40,058 bases of DNA from an uncultured Clostridia bacterium. GTDB lineage: Bacteria > Bacillota > Clostridia > Lachnospirales > Bianqueaceae. The position numbers were made by a program, and so were the translations under genes. The notes below the pieces were generated by a model. That model ran no database searches. It was given only the letters and a program-made list of their open reading frames with translations, and had not been told where the DNA came from. The stretch covers positions 1 to 40,058 of the forward strand of contig CALBGL010000050.1 of NCBI GenBank assembly GCA_937892735.1. Direction: 5' to 3'. Below, in pieces: positions 7,508 through 16,659 of this stretch (its first letter is position 1; each line of letters starts with the position of its first letter).

Positions 7508-8623
7508 ATGCAGAAAAAGTATATTGCTTCTCTCGATACCACCGTTTCCCGTCTGGGTTTCGGCGCGATGCGGATGCCAAAATCCGGCGACGAAGTGGAT
7601 ACAGGGGCAGTTCAAAAAATGATCGATACAGCCATCGCACAGGGCCTGACTTATTTTGATACCGCCTATGTCTATCATGGTCAGAAGAGTGAAGGCGTCC
7701 TGAAAGAATGTCTGGTCGATCGGTATCCCAGAGAGTCTTTTACACTGGCTGATAAGATTCCGCTATGGATGGCCAATAGTGAAGAGGATGTGCATCGTAT
7801 CTTCGAGGAAGAATTGGCGCGCTTAGGAGTCACTTATATCGACTTTCTGCTGCTGCACGCCATGAACGCGGAACGTTGGGATACTGCTAAGAAGTGGCAC
7901 GCCAATGAATACCAGCAAGAACTGAAACGTCAAGGCAAGATTCGTTACGTGGGATTTTCCTTCCATGACAAGCCGGAAACTCTTCGTAAAATGTTGAGCG
8001 AGGGACAATGGGATTTCTGCCAGCTCCAGATCAACTATTTCGATTGGGATGATTATGCGCATGAGTTATATGACATTGCTACCGAATTCGGTGTTCCCAT
8101 CATAGTCATGGAACCGGTTCGCGGAGGTGCGTTGGCCAACCTGGCAGAGGATGTGACAAAGCCGTTCCGCGCCGCATGTCCCGAGGCGACGGATGTCGAG
8201 TGGGCTCTTCGTTTCGTGGCATCCCTGGATAATGTGGCGGTCATCCTGAGCGGCATGTCCAACCAGGATCAGATGGAGCAAAATCTGGCCACTTTCCAGG
8301 ATATCCAGCCGCTGAATGAAACAGAACAGCAGGCCGTGAAAGATGTCATGGCGGCCATTCACGCCAAGCCGCTGGTTCCCTGTACGGGTTGCCGTTATTG
8401 TATGGACTGTCCCTTCGGTGTGGATATTCCGGGGGTATTCCAGATCTATAACGACTATCAGATGTTCAATGTCTTCGAACGCAGTCAGGAGCGGTACCGC
8501 AAACTCGTAGCAGATGGACACGGTGTTGATCAGTGCCGTAATTGCAAGGCCTGCATGAAGCATTGTCCGCAGAGCATTGAGATTCCCACCAGACTGGCGG
8601 AGATTCACGAGATTTTGAAATAA
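7508..8623 (+). CDS. aldo/keto reductase with C-terminal 4Fe-4S ferredoxin domain
   Basis: This 371-residue protein combines an AKR barrel (about 1-275) with a ferredoxin-like tail. The barrel begins SRLGFGAMRMP and has the catalytic elements FDTAYVYHG (Asp and Tyr), a Lys in ADKIPLW and a His in LLLHAM. The tail contains CTGCRYCMDCPFGVDIP and CRNCKACMKHCPQSIEIP, two four-cysteine motifs for 4Fe-4S clusters. This AKR-ferredoxin family is common in anaerobes. Members reduce carbonyls or shuttle electrons, and the substrate is generally unknown. It is monocistronic, with a strong promoter upstream and a hairpin terminator downstream, and is convergent with the Gfo/Idh/MocA gene. Confidence 0.93.
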   Translation: MQKKYIASLDTTVSRLGFGAMRMPKSGDEVDTGAVQKMIDTAIAQGLTYFDTAYVYHGQKSEGVLKECLVDRYPRESFTLADKIPLWMANSEEDVHRIFEEELARLGVTYIDFLLLHAMNAERWDTAKKWHANEYQQELKRQGKIRYVGFSFHDKPETLRKMLSEGQWDFCQLQINYFDWDDYAHELYDIATEFGVPIIVMEPVRGGALANLAEDVTKPFRAACPEATDVEWALRFVASLDNVAVILSGMSNQDQMEQNLATFQDIQPLNETEQQAVKDVMAAIHAKPLVPCTGCRYCMDCPFGVDIPGVFQIYNDYQMFNVFERSQERYRKLVADGHGVDQCRNCKACMKHCPQSIEIPTRLAEIHEILK

Positions 8624-8629
8624 GGCATC

Positions 8630-8678
8630 ATAAAAAGGGTTGTGAAAACAAGTGTTTGTTTCCTCACAACCCTTTTTT
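8630..8678. terminator. bidirectional terminator between convergent genes
   Basis: The arms AAAAAGGGTTGTGA (8632-8645) and TCACAACCCTTTTTT (8663-8677) form a perfect stem with A-rich and T-rich flanks. It lies 8 bp after the reductase stop and 15 bp past the stop of the opposing oxidoreductase gene, so it serves both. Confidence 0.9.
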
Positions 8679-8692
8679 CAATATATATATAC

Positions 8693-9778
8693 TTACAGCA
8701 TACCCTCCAGTCCCTTTTCCTGTAGGATCTGAGATACTCTCACCATCTTATGGGTCTTGATGGAGCGCTCGATCGCTTCCATCACCGCTAACGTCCGAAT
8801 GCCCTCCGTAAGATCCGGTTTCGGCGTGATCCCTTGATCCAGACACCGCGCGAAATACTCGATATAGTTCTGATACTCTCCCGCGTGATGGCTGCCGTTT
8901 CCAAATCGGTCATAATAGTCCTTCTTTTCGAAGAAGTCGATGGTCTGCGTATCCGGGATCTCCGGCAGGAATTTACGATAATACTGCAACGCCGAACCAC
9001 CTCGGCTGATTCCTTTTGTTCCCCGCAGCGTACAGGAAATAGAAGATTCAATAGCTGTCTTAAAGGAGGGGGTAGCATAACCGCCCATGACACTGGCCGT
9101 ATGCCCGGCCTCATCCCGGAGCAGTGCCTTCAGGCTGTCCGGACAATGAATGCCATATTCCTCCGAATTGGCGCTGGTGACTCCCATGGCGAATACTTCT
9201 TCGACCCGAGGCAGATACCATACCGCGAGATCTACCGCATGAATCATGAAGTTATACAGCCAGGAAAAACCTTTCTGATGACTCCAGTCCCGCTTCAAAA
9301 ACCAGCGAGAATCGCTGATATACTGCGTTTCCACCGTCACCAGTTCCCCATGATATCCCGCCTCAAAATCTTCCCGTTGTTTCATCGTGGCCTCGAAATA
9401 GCGAGAACTCTGCCCTACCATAACCTCTTTTCCCGATTGTCTCCGGGCTTCCAACAATTCCGTCGCTCCCGCAAGCGATACCATCAGCGGTTTCGTGCAG
9501 ATCACATGTTTCCCCGCTGAAAGCGCCATTCGAATATGCAGACTATGCAGCGGATCCGGCGTATAGATGCCGATCACGTCCACCGTCTCATCCTGCAGCA
9601 TCTCTTCATAGGACAACGTATATCGTGTAAGGCCAAATTCGGCCATGCGCTCTTTGCAAAGATTCTCATTGAGATCACAGATCTGCGCCACTTGCCACAT
9701 CGGGCTGTTTTTCGCAGCCGACAGAATGCTTCTGCCCTCTCCCAAACCTAATACACCCAGTCTCCATTGATGTTCCAT
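8693..9778 (-). CDS. Gfo/Idh/MocA-family NAD(P)-dependent oxidoreductase
   Basis: This 361-residue protein starts with a Rossmann fold. LGVLGLGEGRS is the dinucleotide loop, followed by the acidic residue in ICDLNENLC. CTKPLMVS is the variant of the usual EKP motif, and the C-terminal half is the substrate-binding alpha/beta domain typical of sugar and inositol dehydrogenases. AGGAGG lies 9 bp before the ATG. It has its own extended -10 promoter and shares a terminator with the convergent reductase gene. The AraC regulator gene ends 90 bp upstream on the same strand and may control it. The sugar substrate is unknown. Neighbouring glycosidase genes suggest a monosaccharide released from plant glycans. 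Confidence 0.9.
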   Translation of the reverse strand: MEHQWRLGVLGLGEGRSILSAAKNSPMWQVAQICDLNENLCKERMAEFGLTRYTLSYEEMLQDETVDVIGIYTPDPLHSLHIRMALSAGKHVICTKPLMVSLAGATELLEARRQSGKEVMVGQSSRYFEATMKQREDFEAGYHGELVTVETQYISDSRWFLKRDWSHQKGFSWLYNFMIHAVDLAVWYLPRVEEVFAMGVTSANSEEYGIHCPDSLKALLRDEAGHTASVMGGYATPSFKTAIESSISCTLRGTKGISRGGSALQYYRKFLPEIPDTQTIDFFEKKDYYDRFGNGSHHAGEYQNYIEYFARCLDQGITPKPDLTEGIRTLAVMEAIERSIKTHKMVRVSQILQEKGLEGML

Positions 9779-9821
9779 CTTGCTTTGCCTCCTATCGCTG
9801 TCCTTTTTTCAGGACGGAAGC

Positions 9822-9830
9822 ATTATAACA
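9822..9830 (-). promoter_or_regulatory. extended -10 promoter of the oxidoreductase gene
   Basis: The minus strand reads TGTTATAAT, a consensus extended -10, 43 bp before the start codon. The -35 region is poor, which would fit activation by the AraC-type protein encoded just upstream. Confidence 0.6.
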
Positions 9831-9867
9831 CAGAGAAGCGCGGTCATACTTGTCCGGTATTCACCGT

Positions 9868-10683
9868 TTATGGCACAATCTTCAGATTTTCCCGATATTG
9901 CCGCGGCGATGTCCCCTGCACTTGGTGGAACGTGCGGTGAAAATAAGAAAGACTATTAAAACCGCATTCTATCGCGATTTCTGTCACAGGCTTATCCGTG
10001 GAGGCCAGAAGCATACAGGCCTTGTGAATCCGCAATTGCTTCCAATATTCCGATATGGTGAGGCCCAGCGCCTCTTTAAAGCAGGTACATAGATAATGGG
10101 GATGCAGCGCCGCCTGTGCGGCCAGCTGCTCCAGAGAAACCGACTCTTCCAGATGCTGCCGCATATAACGGAGTACGGGACGAATCCGCTGATAGCTCGT
10201 ATGCACGTCCTTACCCACTTCCTGATACTGCTTGTGATATCGGCGCAGCTCAGCCAGAAACACCAGCAGCAAGGAAGATACCATCAGCTGCCATCCTTCC
10301 TCCTTGTCCTTTGCCTCCCTGACGATTCTGTCCAGATCCTGATGCAGGAAAGGTTCCCGGATCCGATTGGAAAAATGATAAAACGGTTCCAGAAAGCTCC
10401 AACCCGAGGAGCCCTTCCAGATAAAGGCGGGATCAAACAGAAGAACCTGCATGGTCAGACTGCCATCATGCACCGCCATATGCTGTTCCTGATTATTGAT
10501 AATAAAAATATCCCCCGGCAGGATCTCATACTGCTTTTCCTCGATCCAATACGTGCCGCTGCCAGAGAGAATATGGTTGATCTCCAGACAGTCATGCTGA
10601 TGCATGACCATCTGCCGGGCATCCGTGGCAAAGGTGAGAAACGGAAAATCCAGCGGCAGCCGAATCACTTCTTTTTCATACAT
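9868..10683 (-). CDS. AraC-family transcriptional regulator
   Basis: This is a 271-residue regulator. The N-terminal cupin has HQHDCLEINHILSGSG and LPGD-like loops that bind a small ligand, usually a sugar. The C-terminal domain has two helix-turn-helix motifs: VSLEQLAAQAALHPHYLCTCF, and VTEIAIECGFNSLSYFHRTF followed by GTSPRQYR. I start it at ATG 10683 (MYEKEVIRL), which overlaps the last 8 bp of the NUDIX gene. A longer frame to a TTG at 10734 has no support. The overlap means it is cotranscribed with the NUDIX gene. Its likely targets are the adjacent oxidoreductase gene and perhaps the glycosidase upstream. Confidence 0.9.
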   Translation of the reverse strand: MYEKEVIRLPLDFPFLTFATDARQMVMHQHDCLEINHILSGSGTYWIEEKQYEILPGDIFIINNQEQHMAVHDGSLTMQVLLFDPAFIWKGSSGWSFLEPFYHFSNRIREPFLHQDLDRIVREAKDKEEGWQLMVSSLLLVFLAELRRYHKQYQEVGKDVHTSYQRIRPVLRYMRQHLEESVSLEQLAAQAALHPHYLCTCFKEALGLTISEYWKQLRIHKACMLLASTDKPVTEIAIECGFNSLSYFHRTFHQVQGTSPRQYRENLKIVP

Positions 10684-11221
10684 GCTTCCAGCCCGTATCC
10701 GCTTCAATCGCACCAGTACCGCGATACAGGTCAAAGATGCGGCGAATAAAATAATAGGGCACGAATCGTTCCTCTTCCACCAGTCGAATCAATCCTTCCC
10801 GATTGACCCAGCGCACCTCTGCCACTTCGGCTTCCTGCAGCTGCATATCCAATATGGAAGCATCCTTTGTCATGAACCAGTAGTCGTCGAAACCGTGGTC
10901 CCAATAGTAAGTAAACTTCGGATGCACCTCCGAGAAATCCAGATCCAGTCCAATCTCCTCCAGAGTTTCCCGATGCGCCGCCATCCGACTATCCTCTCCA
11001 GCCAATGCTGACCCGCCGGCAGACAGATCCCAGTAATTGGGAAATCCATGCTTCCAGGGCTGCCGACGCTGGATCAGAAGCTCCCCGCGAGAATTGAAGA
11101 TCGCCACATGCACCACCAGATGATAGTCCCCGGGTGCCAGCTCCTTTCCCCGCGGATGCGTCCTGCCCGTCCGATTCCGGTCTTTGTCATATACATCCCA
11201 TAATTCCTTTTCCTGTGACAC
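10676..11221 (-). CDS. NUDIX hydrolase
   Basis: The product has about 181 residues. The Nudix box is GSALAGEDSRMAAHRETLEEIG, matching G-x5-E-x7-RE-x2-EE-x-G, which binds the metal for pyrophosphate hydrolysis. The N-terminal ELWDVYDKDRNRTGR and HLVVHVAIFNSRGELLIQRR resemble the YfcD/isopentenyl-diphosphate-isomerase-like subgroup. I start it at GTG 11221, with AAAGGAG 8 bp upstream. A TTG at 11272 is open but lies across a hairpin and overlaps the upstream stop. The gene is sandwiched between the glycosidase and the AraC regulator, and its end overlaps the AraC start. The substrate is unknown. Confidence 0.9.
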   Translation of the reverse strand: MSQEKELWDVYDKDRNRTGRTHPRGKELAPGDYHLVVHVAIFNSRGELLIQRRQPWKHGFPNYWDLSAGGSALAGEDSRMAAHRETLEEIGLDLDFSEVHPKFTYYWDHGFDDYWFMTKDASILDMQLQEAEVAEVRWVNREGLIRLVEEERFVPYYFIRRIFDLYRGTGAIEADTGWKHV

Positions 11222-11238
11222 TTCGCACTCTCCTTTGC

Positions 11239-11264
11239 AAAAGGCCGCCCTCACAGGCGGCCCC
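11239..11264 (-). terminator. GC-rich hairpin after the glycosidase, terminator or attenuator
   Basis: On the minus strand GGCCGCC and GGCGGCC pair around a 6-nt loop, followed by TTTT. It starts 7 bp past the glycosidase stop and ends just before the Shine-Dalgarno of the NUDIX gene. It probably lowers readthrough rather than blocking it, since no separate promoter is obvious for the NUDIX gene. Confidence 0.65.
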
Positions 11265-11268
11265 CTTT

Positions 11269-12780
11269 TCAATCTCCCAACCGGGTAATCCGTATTGCCA
11301 TATATTCACGACTGGGAAGATCCACCGTGAACTCCGGTCCCTGTTCTCCCAGGTCCTCGATCGTCATATTCCAAGTGTCGATAACTTCTACCTGATAACG
11401 TCCTTCTTCTAACTGATACTTCATGAAAGATGGACAGGACTTGCCCAGATACTCAATCCTGACGCTCTTTCCACCGGGCTGTTTCTCCTGGTTTACACAG
11501 ACCCGACGCCCCGCATAAGCCAGTCCTCCTGGCGGCAGCTGCTCCAGAATCTGATGCAGAAACTTAAGACGTGCGGGAGAGTCTCCATGTAACTTGCCAC
11601 CATGGGACCACCAGAGAATGTCCTGCGGATGCACATAGGTCTCTCCATGCCCCGCGTAACCGCCGCGCAGCGTCGTCTCCCAGAACCGGCGCACCATCTC
11701 CTGCGGCGTGATGCATCCCCAGTGAGAGCTGATATTGCCCTCATAGCAGAGCTCATCGATGATGATGGGTTTCTGATACCTCTCCCGCCACACATTGGTT
11801 ATCTCCACCGGCATCACATCAGGCTGCCGTTGGATGCAGCAATGGGTGACCCAGGGTCTGGAATAATCATACAGCGTGTGACAGTTATGGATCGAACGCA
11901 GATGCTGATAGGGATCCTCCCGGCAGACGATCTCCGCGTACCGTTCCCAATCCGCAATGGTCTTCTCCCGCAACAGGTCGTATTCATTGGCGAAGGACCA
12001 CCATATGTTTCTGTACGCTGCAAATCGGCGCACCACATACTTCCAGTACAGATCATCCTGATCCGCCGTCATCTTGGAAAAGCCCCAGCGGTCATAGGGA
12101 TGCATAACGATGATATCCGCTTCGATCCCCAAGGCAGCCAATTTCTGAATGCAGTCCTCAATGTGCTGGAAATGCTTCGGGTTGAATCGATAGAAATCCC
12201 AGTGATTCCCATGATCGACGGTCTTATACTCGCCGAAGTTTTTCTCTGTCATCTCGCTGGTATCGCAGGGCGTCCCTTCATAGGGATAGGAAATCGGCTC
12301 ATGGAAGTTATAGATATAATGTTTGGGAAAGACGCAGAAACGTATCTTATTGAAATACCCCTTCGCAAGCTCCTGCAAGGTCTCTTCCTGCAGTTTTTCG
12401 CTCTGCAGCTCCCATACGTAACAGGTCGTACCTACAGGATAATACGGCGTCCCGTCCTCGTAAGCAAAATGATACGTATATGCCACATGTACCGGCCCAT
12501 GGTTTCCTTCGGAAGGCGGCGCCACTGTAAAATCGCCTTCCTCTTGGCTATCCAGAAAGCTGGCCTCGATCTCAAAGTGATACGGCATCTCGAAGGCAGG
12601 CATAAATCTAACTTTATAAATTCCCTCGCCATCATAAAATCCCTCCGCAGTCACCTTCTGCGCGGCACAGGAAAACGTGCCCCGCACCCATTGCTCCGTA
12701 AAGGGATTCCCCGCCTGGGGCCCCTGCAGAATGATCTCCTGTACGCCCCATCTTTCCACCTGTTTCTGATACTCCATCAT
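11269..12780 (-). CDS. glycoside hydrolase of the DUF5060/DUF4038-like/DUF5605 type
   Basis: This 503-residue protein has no signal peptide, so it probably acts on imported oligosaccharides. An N-terminal beta domain (about 1-105, DUF5060-like, ending in FAYEDGTPYYPVGTT) precedes a TIM barrel (about 110-420) and a beta-rich C-terminal domain (DUF5605-like, ending MAIRITRLGD). Candidate catalytic residues are Glu266 in WWSFANEYD (acid/base) and Glu343 in PIIIDELCYEG (nucleophile), as in retaining clan GH-A enzymes. The DUF4038 fold is shared with GH140 apiosidase, but the substrate here cannot be told. AGGGGGG lies just before the ATG, and the gene starts 20 bp after helD. Confidence 0.85.
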   Translation of the reverse strand: MMEYQKQVERWGVQEIILQGPQAGNPFTEQWVRGTFSCAAQKVTAEGFYDGEGIYKVRFMPAFEMPYHFEIEASFLDSQEEGDFTVAPPSEGNHGPVHVAYTYHFAYEDGTPYYPVGTTCYVWELQSEKLQEETLQELAKGYFNKIRFCVFPKHYIYNFHEPISYPYEGTPCDTSEMTEKNFGEYKTVDHGNHWDFYRFNPKHFQHIEDCIQKLAALGIEADIIVMHPYDRWGFSKMTADQDDLYWKYVVRRFAAYRNIWWSFANEYDLLREKTIADWERYAEIVCREDPYQHLRSIHNCHTLYDYSRPWVTHCCIQRQPDVMPVEITNVWRERYQKPIIIDELCYEGNISSHWGCITPQEMVRRFWETTLRGGYAGHGETYVHPQDILWWSHGGKLHGDSPARLKFLHQILEQLPPGGLAYAGRRVCVNQEKQPGGKSVRIEYLGKSCPSFMKYQLEEGRYQVEVIDTWNMTIEDLGEQGPEFTVDLPSREYMAIRITRLGD

Positions 12781-12799
12781 TGTTACCCCCCTGAAAAAA

Positions 12800-14914
12800 T
12801 TATTGAATCTGAATATGAATCAACCGATGCAGCGCCCGTGTGCAGAGCACATAGTGCGTCAGACTGTCCTGCATGGTATCCACCGCGATGACGCCGTCGT
12901 ACTCCAGGCCCTTGGCAAAGTAGACCGGCATCACAGGGATCTTCCCTGTCGTATTTTTCTTTTTCTCTCCTGTTACGACTTCTGCCTCTATCCCCAAGCA
13001 GTCCGCTATAAAACGCGCCTGCTCCATGTTCTCCGTAAGAATCGCAATCCGCTCCATCTTCTGCGCCCGCAGCCAGGCGATTCCCTCCTGCAAGAGAGGC
13101 GTCATTTCCTGTTCACGAAAATTCGCATGCCATTCCTGTACCGGTTCTCCCGGCCTTTCCACCGTCTGCACCGGACAACGCAGCGTATCTTCCAAACCCG
13201 CCATGGCATACTCCATGATCTGCCGCGTGCTGCGGTAACTCGTCCGAAGTTCATAGGGCTTTGTCTGCTTACGCATGGCTACAGGCATGGCTTTCTTCCA
13301 CTCATCCATCAGACTGGGATACTCCCGTCCCTTGATCTTCTGACGAATATCCCCTACCACAGTAAGGCTCTCTGTTCCTGTGACTCGAAACAGCGCTGAC
13401 ATTCCCAGCGCACTGACATCCTGCGCCTCATCCACGACCAGATGCCGTACCGGAAAGAGGCCCTTGCCCTGAAACCTGGCCGCAAGATACAGCATCGCCC
13501 ACAAATCCTCTTCGATCCAAGGTTCCGTATCTCCCTTTCTCAGCCGCTCCCGATACCAGCCCTCTATCTGGGGCACCGGAAAGACGTCTCGCAGAAACAC
13601 TCGATATTCATACATCTCTCTCATGAACTGGTATAGCTTCTCGTTTCCCTCATAGCGCAGCCGATTCGCCAGATCCCCATGCCCACTTGCCTTGGCTTTC
13701 TGGATCTTCTGTTGGTACTCCTTTTGCATTTTTCGCACATACCGGTTGCGTACGTCCGCCAGACGGCTGTTGATCAGCCGCTTGATCCGTCTGACTCTTT
13801 TGTTGTAGGGCATGTTATGATAGGTCTTATCGAACAATGCATTGGCTTCCTCCGCGGACAAAATCAACTTTTCCTGAAAGACCAGATCCTCCGTCAGACG
13901 CTGTTCCTGTTCATAGGCTTCCTGCGCCTGATCCAACGTCTTCCTATAACGGATATCCGCTCGTTCGTATACACTCTGCCGCCACGCCTCATCCTGTCCG
14001 TGCATCAGCCTCTCAAAATACTCTCCGGCACTCATGATCGGCTCGGTAAGCTCCAGCACCTCCTCCGCCAGTCTGCGCAGTGTCCGTTGATAAGTTCCTT
14101 CCGTCTCTCCCAAATCCGGAAGCACCTGGGAAATATACTCCATAAAGATCTGATTCGGACCCAGAATCAGGATATTGTCCTTTAGCTTGCTTCTAAAGTT
14201 ATACAGCAAATAAGCGACCCGATGCAAGATGATCGTCGTCTTGCCGCTGCCAGCCACACCGTCCAGCAGCACATTCTCTGAGAGGGGCGCACGGATCAGA
14301 TCATCCTGTTCCTTCTGAATGGTCGCAATGACCTCCTTGAGCCGATCCCCACTGCTGCCGGAAAGCACCATCTGCAAAATATCATCCTTGATATCCAGCT
14401 CGGAATCGAACATACCTTTCAGTTCGCCATCCTTAATAATATACTGCCGTCTTTTCTTTAGATCGACTTGGATCTCTCCACCCGGCGCCCGAAAAGACAT
14501 GACTCCGAGATGCTGCTGATAAAATAGGGAAGCCGCCGGCGTTCTCCAGTCCAGGATCAACGGATCTCCATTCTGCGTCAAGCCTCTCTTGCCGATATAA
14601 TAGCTCTCTTCCAGTGATTCTCCTTCTTCCTGGAAACAAATCATTCCGAAATAGGGAGCATAATACATCGTACTAAGCTCCATAATCCGTTGATACGTCT
14701 GTGTATACTGATTCTCTTTTACCTCAGAACCTACGTTCATCATATGATACTGTTTCTGTGGGACTTCCTCTGTCAAATACTTTCTGTAATCGACGATTTC
14801 CTGTTTCATCAACCCCAGCTCTCGCAGCAGCCGGTTCATTTCCTGCTGGATCAGCTGCTGCGTCACAGCCAAATGCTGTTTCTCCGTCTCCATCCCCTTC
14901 TCCTGCACTTCCAT
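12800..14914 (-). CDS. helD: HelD-family RNA polymerase recycling ATPase
   Basis: This 704-residue UvrD/Rep-like superfamily 1 protein has an N-terminal coiled coil (about 1-60) that in HelD reaches into the RNA polymerase secondary channel. Walker A is GVAGSGKTT (219-227), preceded by IQKEQDDLIRAPLSENVLLDG, a HelD hallmark. Walker B is VVDEAQDVSALGM, and later helicase motifs include YRSTRQIMEYA and KGLEYDGVIAVD. HelD removes stalled RNA polymerase from DNA using ATP. The start is ambiguous: ATG 14914, GTG 14908 (AGGAGG 6 bp upstream) and ATG 14893 all have plausible ribosome binding sites. It lies 45 bp after the nucleoside kinase gene in the dnaG-rpoD block. Confidence 0.9.
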   Translation of the reverse strand: MEVQEKGMETEKQHLAVTQQLIQQEMNRLLRELGLMKQEIVDYRKYLTEEVPQKQYHMMNVGSEVKENQYTQTYQRIMELSTMYYAPYFGMICFQEEGESLEESYYIGKRGLTQNGDPLILDWRTPAASLFYQQHLGVMSFRAPGGEIQVDLKKRRQYIIKDGELKGMFDSELDIKDDILQMVLSGSSGDRLKEVIATIQKEQDDLIRAPLSENVLLDGVAGSGKTTIILHRVAYLLYNFRSKLKDNILILGPNQIFMEYISQVLPDLGETEGTYQRTLRRLAEEVLELTEPIMSAGEYFERLMHGQDEAWRQSVYERADIRYRKTLDQAQEAYEQEQRLTEDLVFQEKLILSAEEANALFDKTYHNMPYNKRVRRIKRLINSRLADVRNRYVRKMQKEYQQKIQKAKASGHGDLANRLRYEGNEKLYQFMREMYEYRVFLRDVFPVPQIEGWYRERLRKGDTEPWIEEDLWAMLYLAARFQGKGLFPVRHLVVDEAQDVSALGMSALFRVTGTESLTVVGDIRQKIKGREYPSLMDEWKKAMPVAMRKQTKPYELRTSYRSTRQIMEYAMAGLEDTLRCPVQTVERPGEPVQEWHANFREQEMTPLLQEGIAWLRAQKMERIAILTENMEQARFIADCLGIEAEVVTGEKKKNTTGKIPVMPVYFAKGLEYDGVIAVDTMQDSLTHYVLCTRALHRLIHIQIQ

Positions 14915-14959
14915 CCTCCTGGATCCTTTCTTGCTTATATTCCTGTCGAAGCAGCTTCT

Positions 14960-16636
14960 CTACTCCATATGCTCATATACACTGCCTCCGATAAACTCCC
15001 GCAAAATAGAAGTCTGGGGCACTTCTTCACTGGATACGCCCTGAAAATAATCTAAAAACTTGATCAATCGTCTGGCCTCGGCATATTCCGGAGTTCCATG
15101 GCTGATGCGGAACAGCAAAGGTTCCGCAAACTGCTTCAGAATGGCCATTTCATAGGGCAACGCTGAGTTGAACATCACATCCGCCTGCTCCTGGAAGGGA
15201 AAAATATTCTGATCTTCCCCTCGACGAACCGACTCCCACATCGAAATGGTCTCGGATGCCGAAGTCCCCCGGAACTGATGATCCCGCACCAGCCGTCTGA
15301 GCAGACGTCCATCCGTGGTCGGTATCCGATTATGCTCATCGATGCCCAACTGCGTTAAAGCACTGATATAAATCTTATACTTTTCTTCTTTGGAGATACT
15401 CGCTGTCAGTTTCTCATTGAGACAGTGAATCCCCTCCACGATCAACACATCGGAAGGCCCAAACTGCATTTCCTGTCCCCGATACTCCCGCTTGCCAAGC
15501 TTGAAGTTATAATAGGGCATCCGTACCCGTTCTCCCGCGAACAGCTTCAGCAAGTCTTTCTGAAACTGCTCCGTATCCAATGCATCCATGGCTTCGAAAT
15601 TCGGCGCGCCTTCCTCATCCAGCGGCGTCTCATCCCGATTCTTAAAGTAATTATCCACAGAAATCAGGTGCGGCTGCATCCCTTCCGCCCGTAACTGAAT
15701 ACAGAGTTTTCTGGAAAACGTCGTCTTTCCGGAGGAAGAAGGGCCGGCCACAAGTACCAGCTTGACATGCGGCCGTGCGGAGATCTCCTGCGCTATGTTG
15801 GAAATGTGCTTGGCGTGCAGCGCTTCGGAAGTATAGATCAATTCCCGGAGCTTACCTGCGGATATCTGTTCGTTCAGACCTCCGATGTCTGCCACATTCA
15901 AGATGCGGCTCCAATCTCTGGATTGCTGGAAAATCGAAAACAGTTTCGGCATGGGCTGAAACGGCTTCACCGTATGGGGATACCGTCGGGTGGGCATCAG
16001 CAGTAATACGCCGCCCTCATAAGTACACAGATCGAAATGCCCCAATCGGCTGCTGTTCGGCAGCATGAAGCCATATAGATAATCCTGATACTTACCGAAT
16101 TGATACATGTGTACAATCGAGAAACGTCGATACTGGAACAGGCGCAGCCGCGCATTCAGCCCCATCTGTCTGGCCTTCTCCATGGCGTCCGGCAGGTCCA
16201 TGAGCATCTGCGTAATCGGCTGCGGATGTTCTACCAGCTCCCACATCCTCGCCTTGATTTTCCCGACCGCCTCCTCTGGATTCTTCTCGTATTCCTGGGA
16301 ATTCTCGATCTCACAGTACAGCCCGTTGCCAATGGAGTGTTTCACATAGATCTTAGTCTCCATTCCCAGCACGTCCATAGTACTGCGCAGAAACAACAGA
16401 ATCAGACTTCTTTGAAAGATTCGATATCCGTCCATATGACCGAGTGTCAGAAAAACCACATTCGCGTTCTCCGTCAATGGCACGGACAGCTCCGTGATCT
16501 TATCATTGACCATTGCCGCCATGACGGGGGAAAGACTATCCATCACACCGTCCAGCTGGCTGATTTCTTCCAATGTTGTCCCTGCGGGTACCTCCTTCAT
16601 CCGGCCTCCCGGCAGCGTAACCATTACTCCACTCAT
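14960..16636 (-). CDS. nucleoside (uridine-like) kinase with TGS and ThrRS-type editing-like N-terminus
   Basis: This 558-residue protein has three parts. Residues 1-65 are a TGS domain (VMVTLPGGRMKEVPAGTTLEE). Residues about 70-235 resemble the second additional domain of threonyl-tRNA synthetase. Residues about 285-500 are a uridine kinase/phosphoribulokinase-type P-loop kinase with Walker A GPSSSGKTT (298-306), SVDNYFKNRDETP and DVLIVEGIHCLNE. The fusion is widespread in Clostridia and annotated as nucleoside kinase. The role of the tRNA-synthetase-like part is not known. It follows the nif3-like gene by 23 bp in the same operon. Confidence 0.9.
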   Translation of the reverse strand: MSGVMVTLPGGRMKEVPAGTTLEEISQLDGVMDSLSPVMAAMVNDKITELSVPLTENANVVFLTLGHMDGYRIFQRSLILLFLRSTMDVLGMETKIYVKHSIGNGLYCEIENSQEYEKNPEEAVGKIKARMWELVEHPQPITQMLMDLPDAMEKARQMGLNARLRLFQYRRFSIVHMYQFGKYQDYLYGFMLPNSSRLGHFDLCTYEGGVLLLMPTRRYPHTVKPFQPMPKLFSIFQQSRDWSRILNVADIGGLNEQISAGKLRELIYTSEALHAKHISNIAQEISARPHVKLVLVAGPSSSGKTTFSRKLCIQLRAEGMQPHLISVDNYFKNRDETPLDEEGAPNFEAMDALDTEQFQKDLLKLFAGERVRMPYYNFKLGKREYRGQEMQFGPSDVLIVEGIHCLNEKLTASISKEEKYKIYISALTQLGIDEHNRIPTTDGRLLRRLVRDHQFRGTSASETISMWESVRRGEDQNIFPFQEQADVMFNSALPYEMAILKQFAEPLLFRISHGTPEYAEARRLIKFLDYFQGVSSEEVPQTSILREFIGGSVYEHME

Positions 16637-16659
16637 CCTGCGCCCTCCTTTCCTTTTCC

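Noticed and set aside
11602..12891. 429-codon plus-strand frame
   Set aside because: Antisense shadow of the DUF5605-type glycosidase gene.
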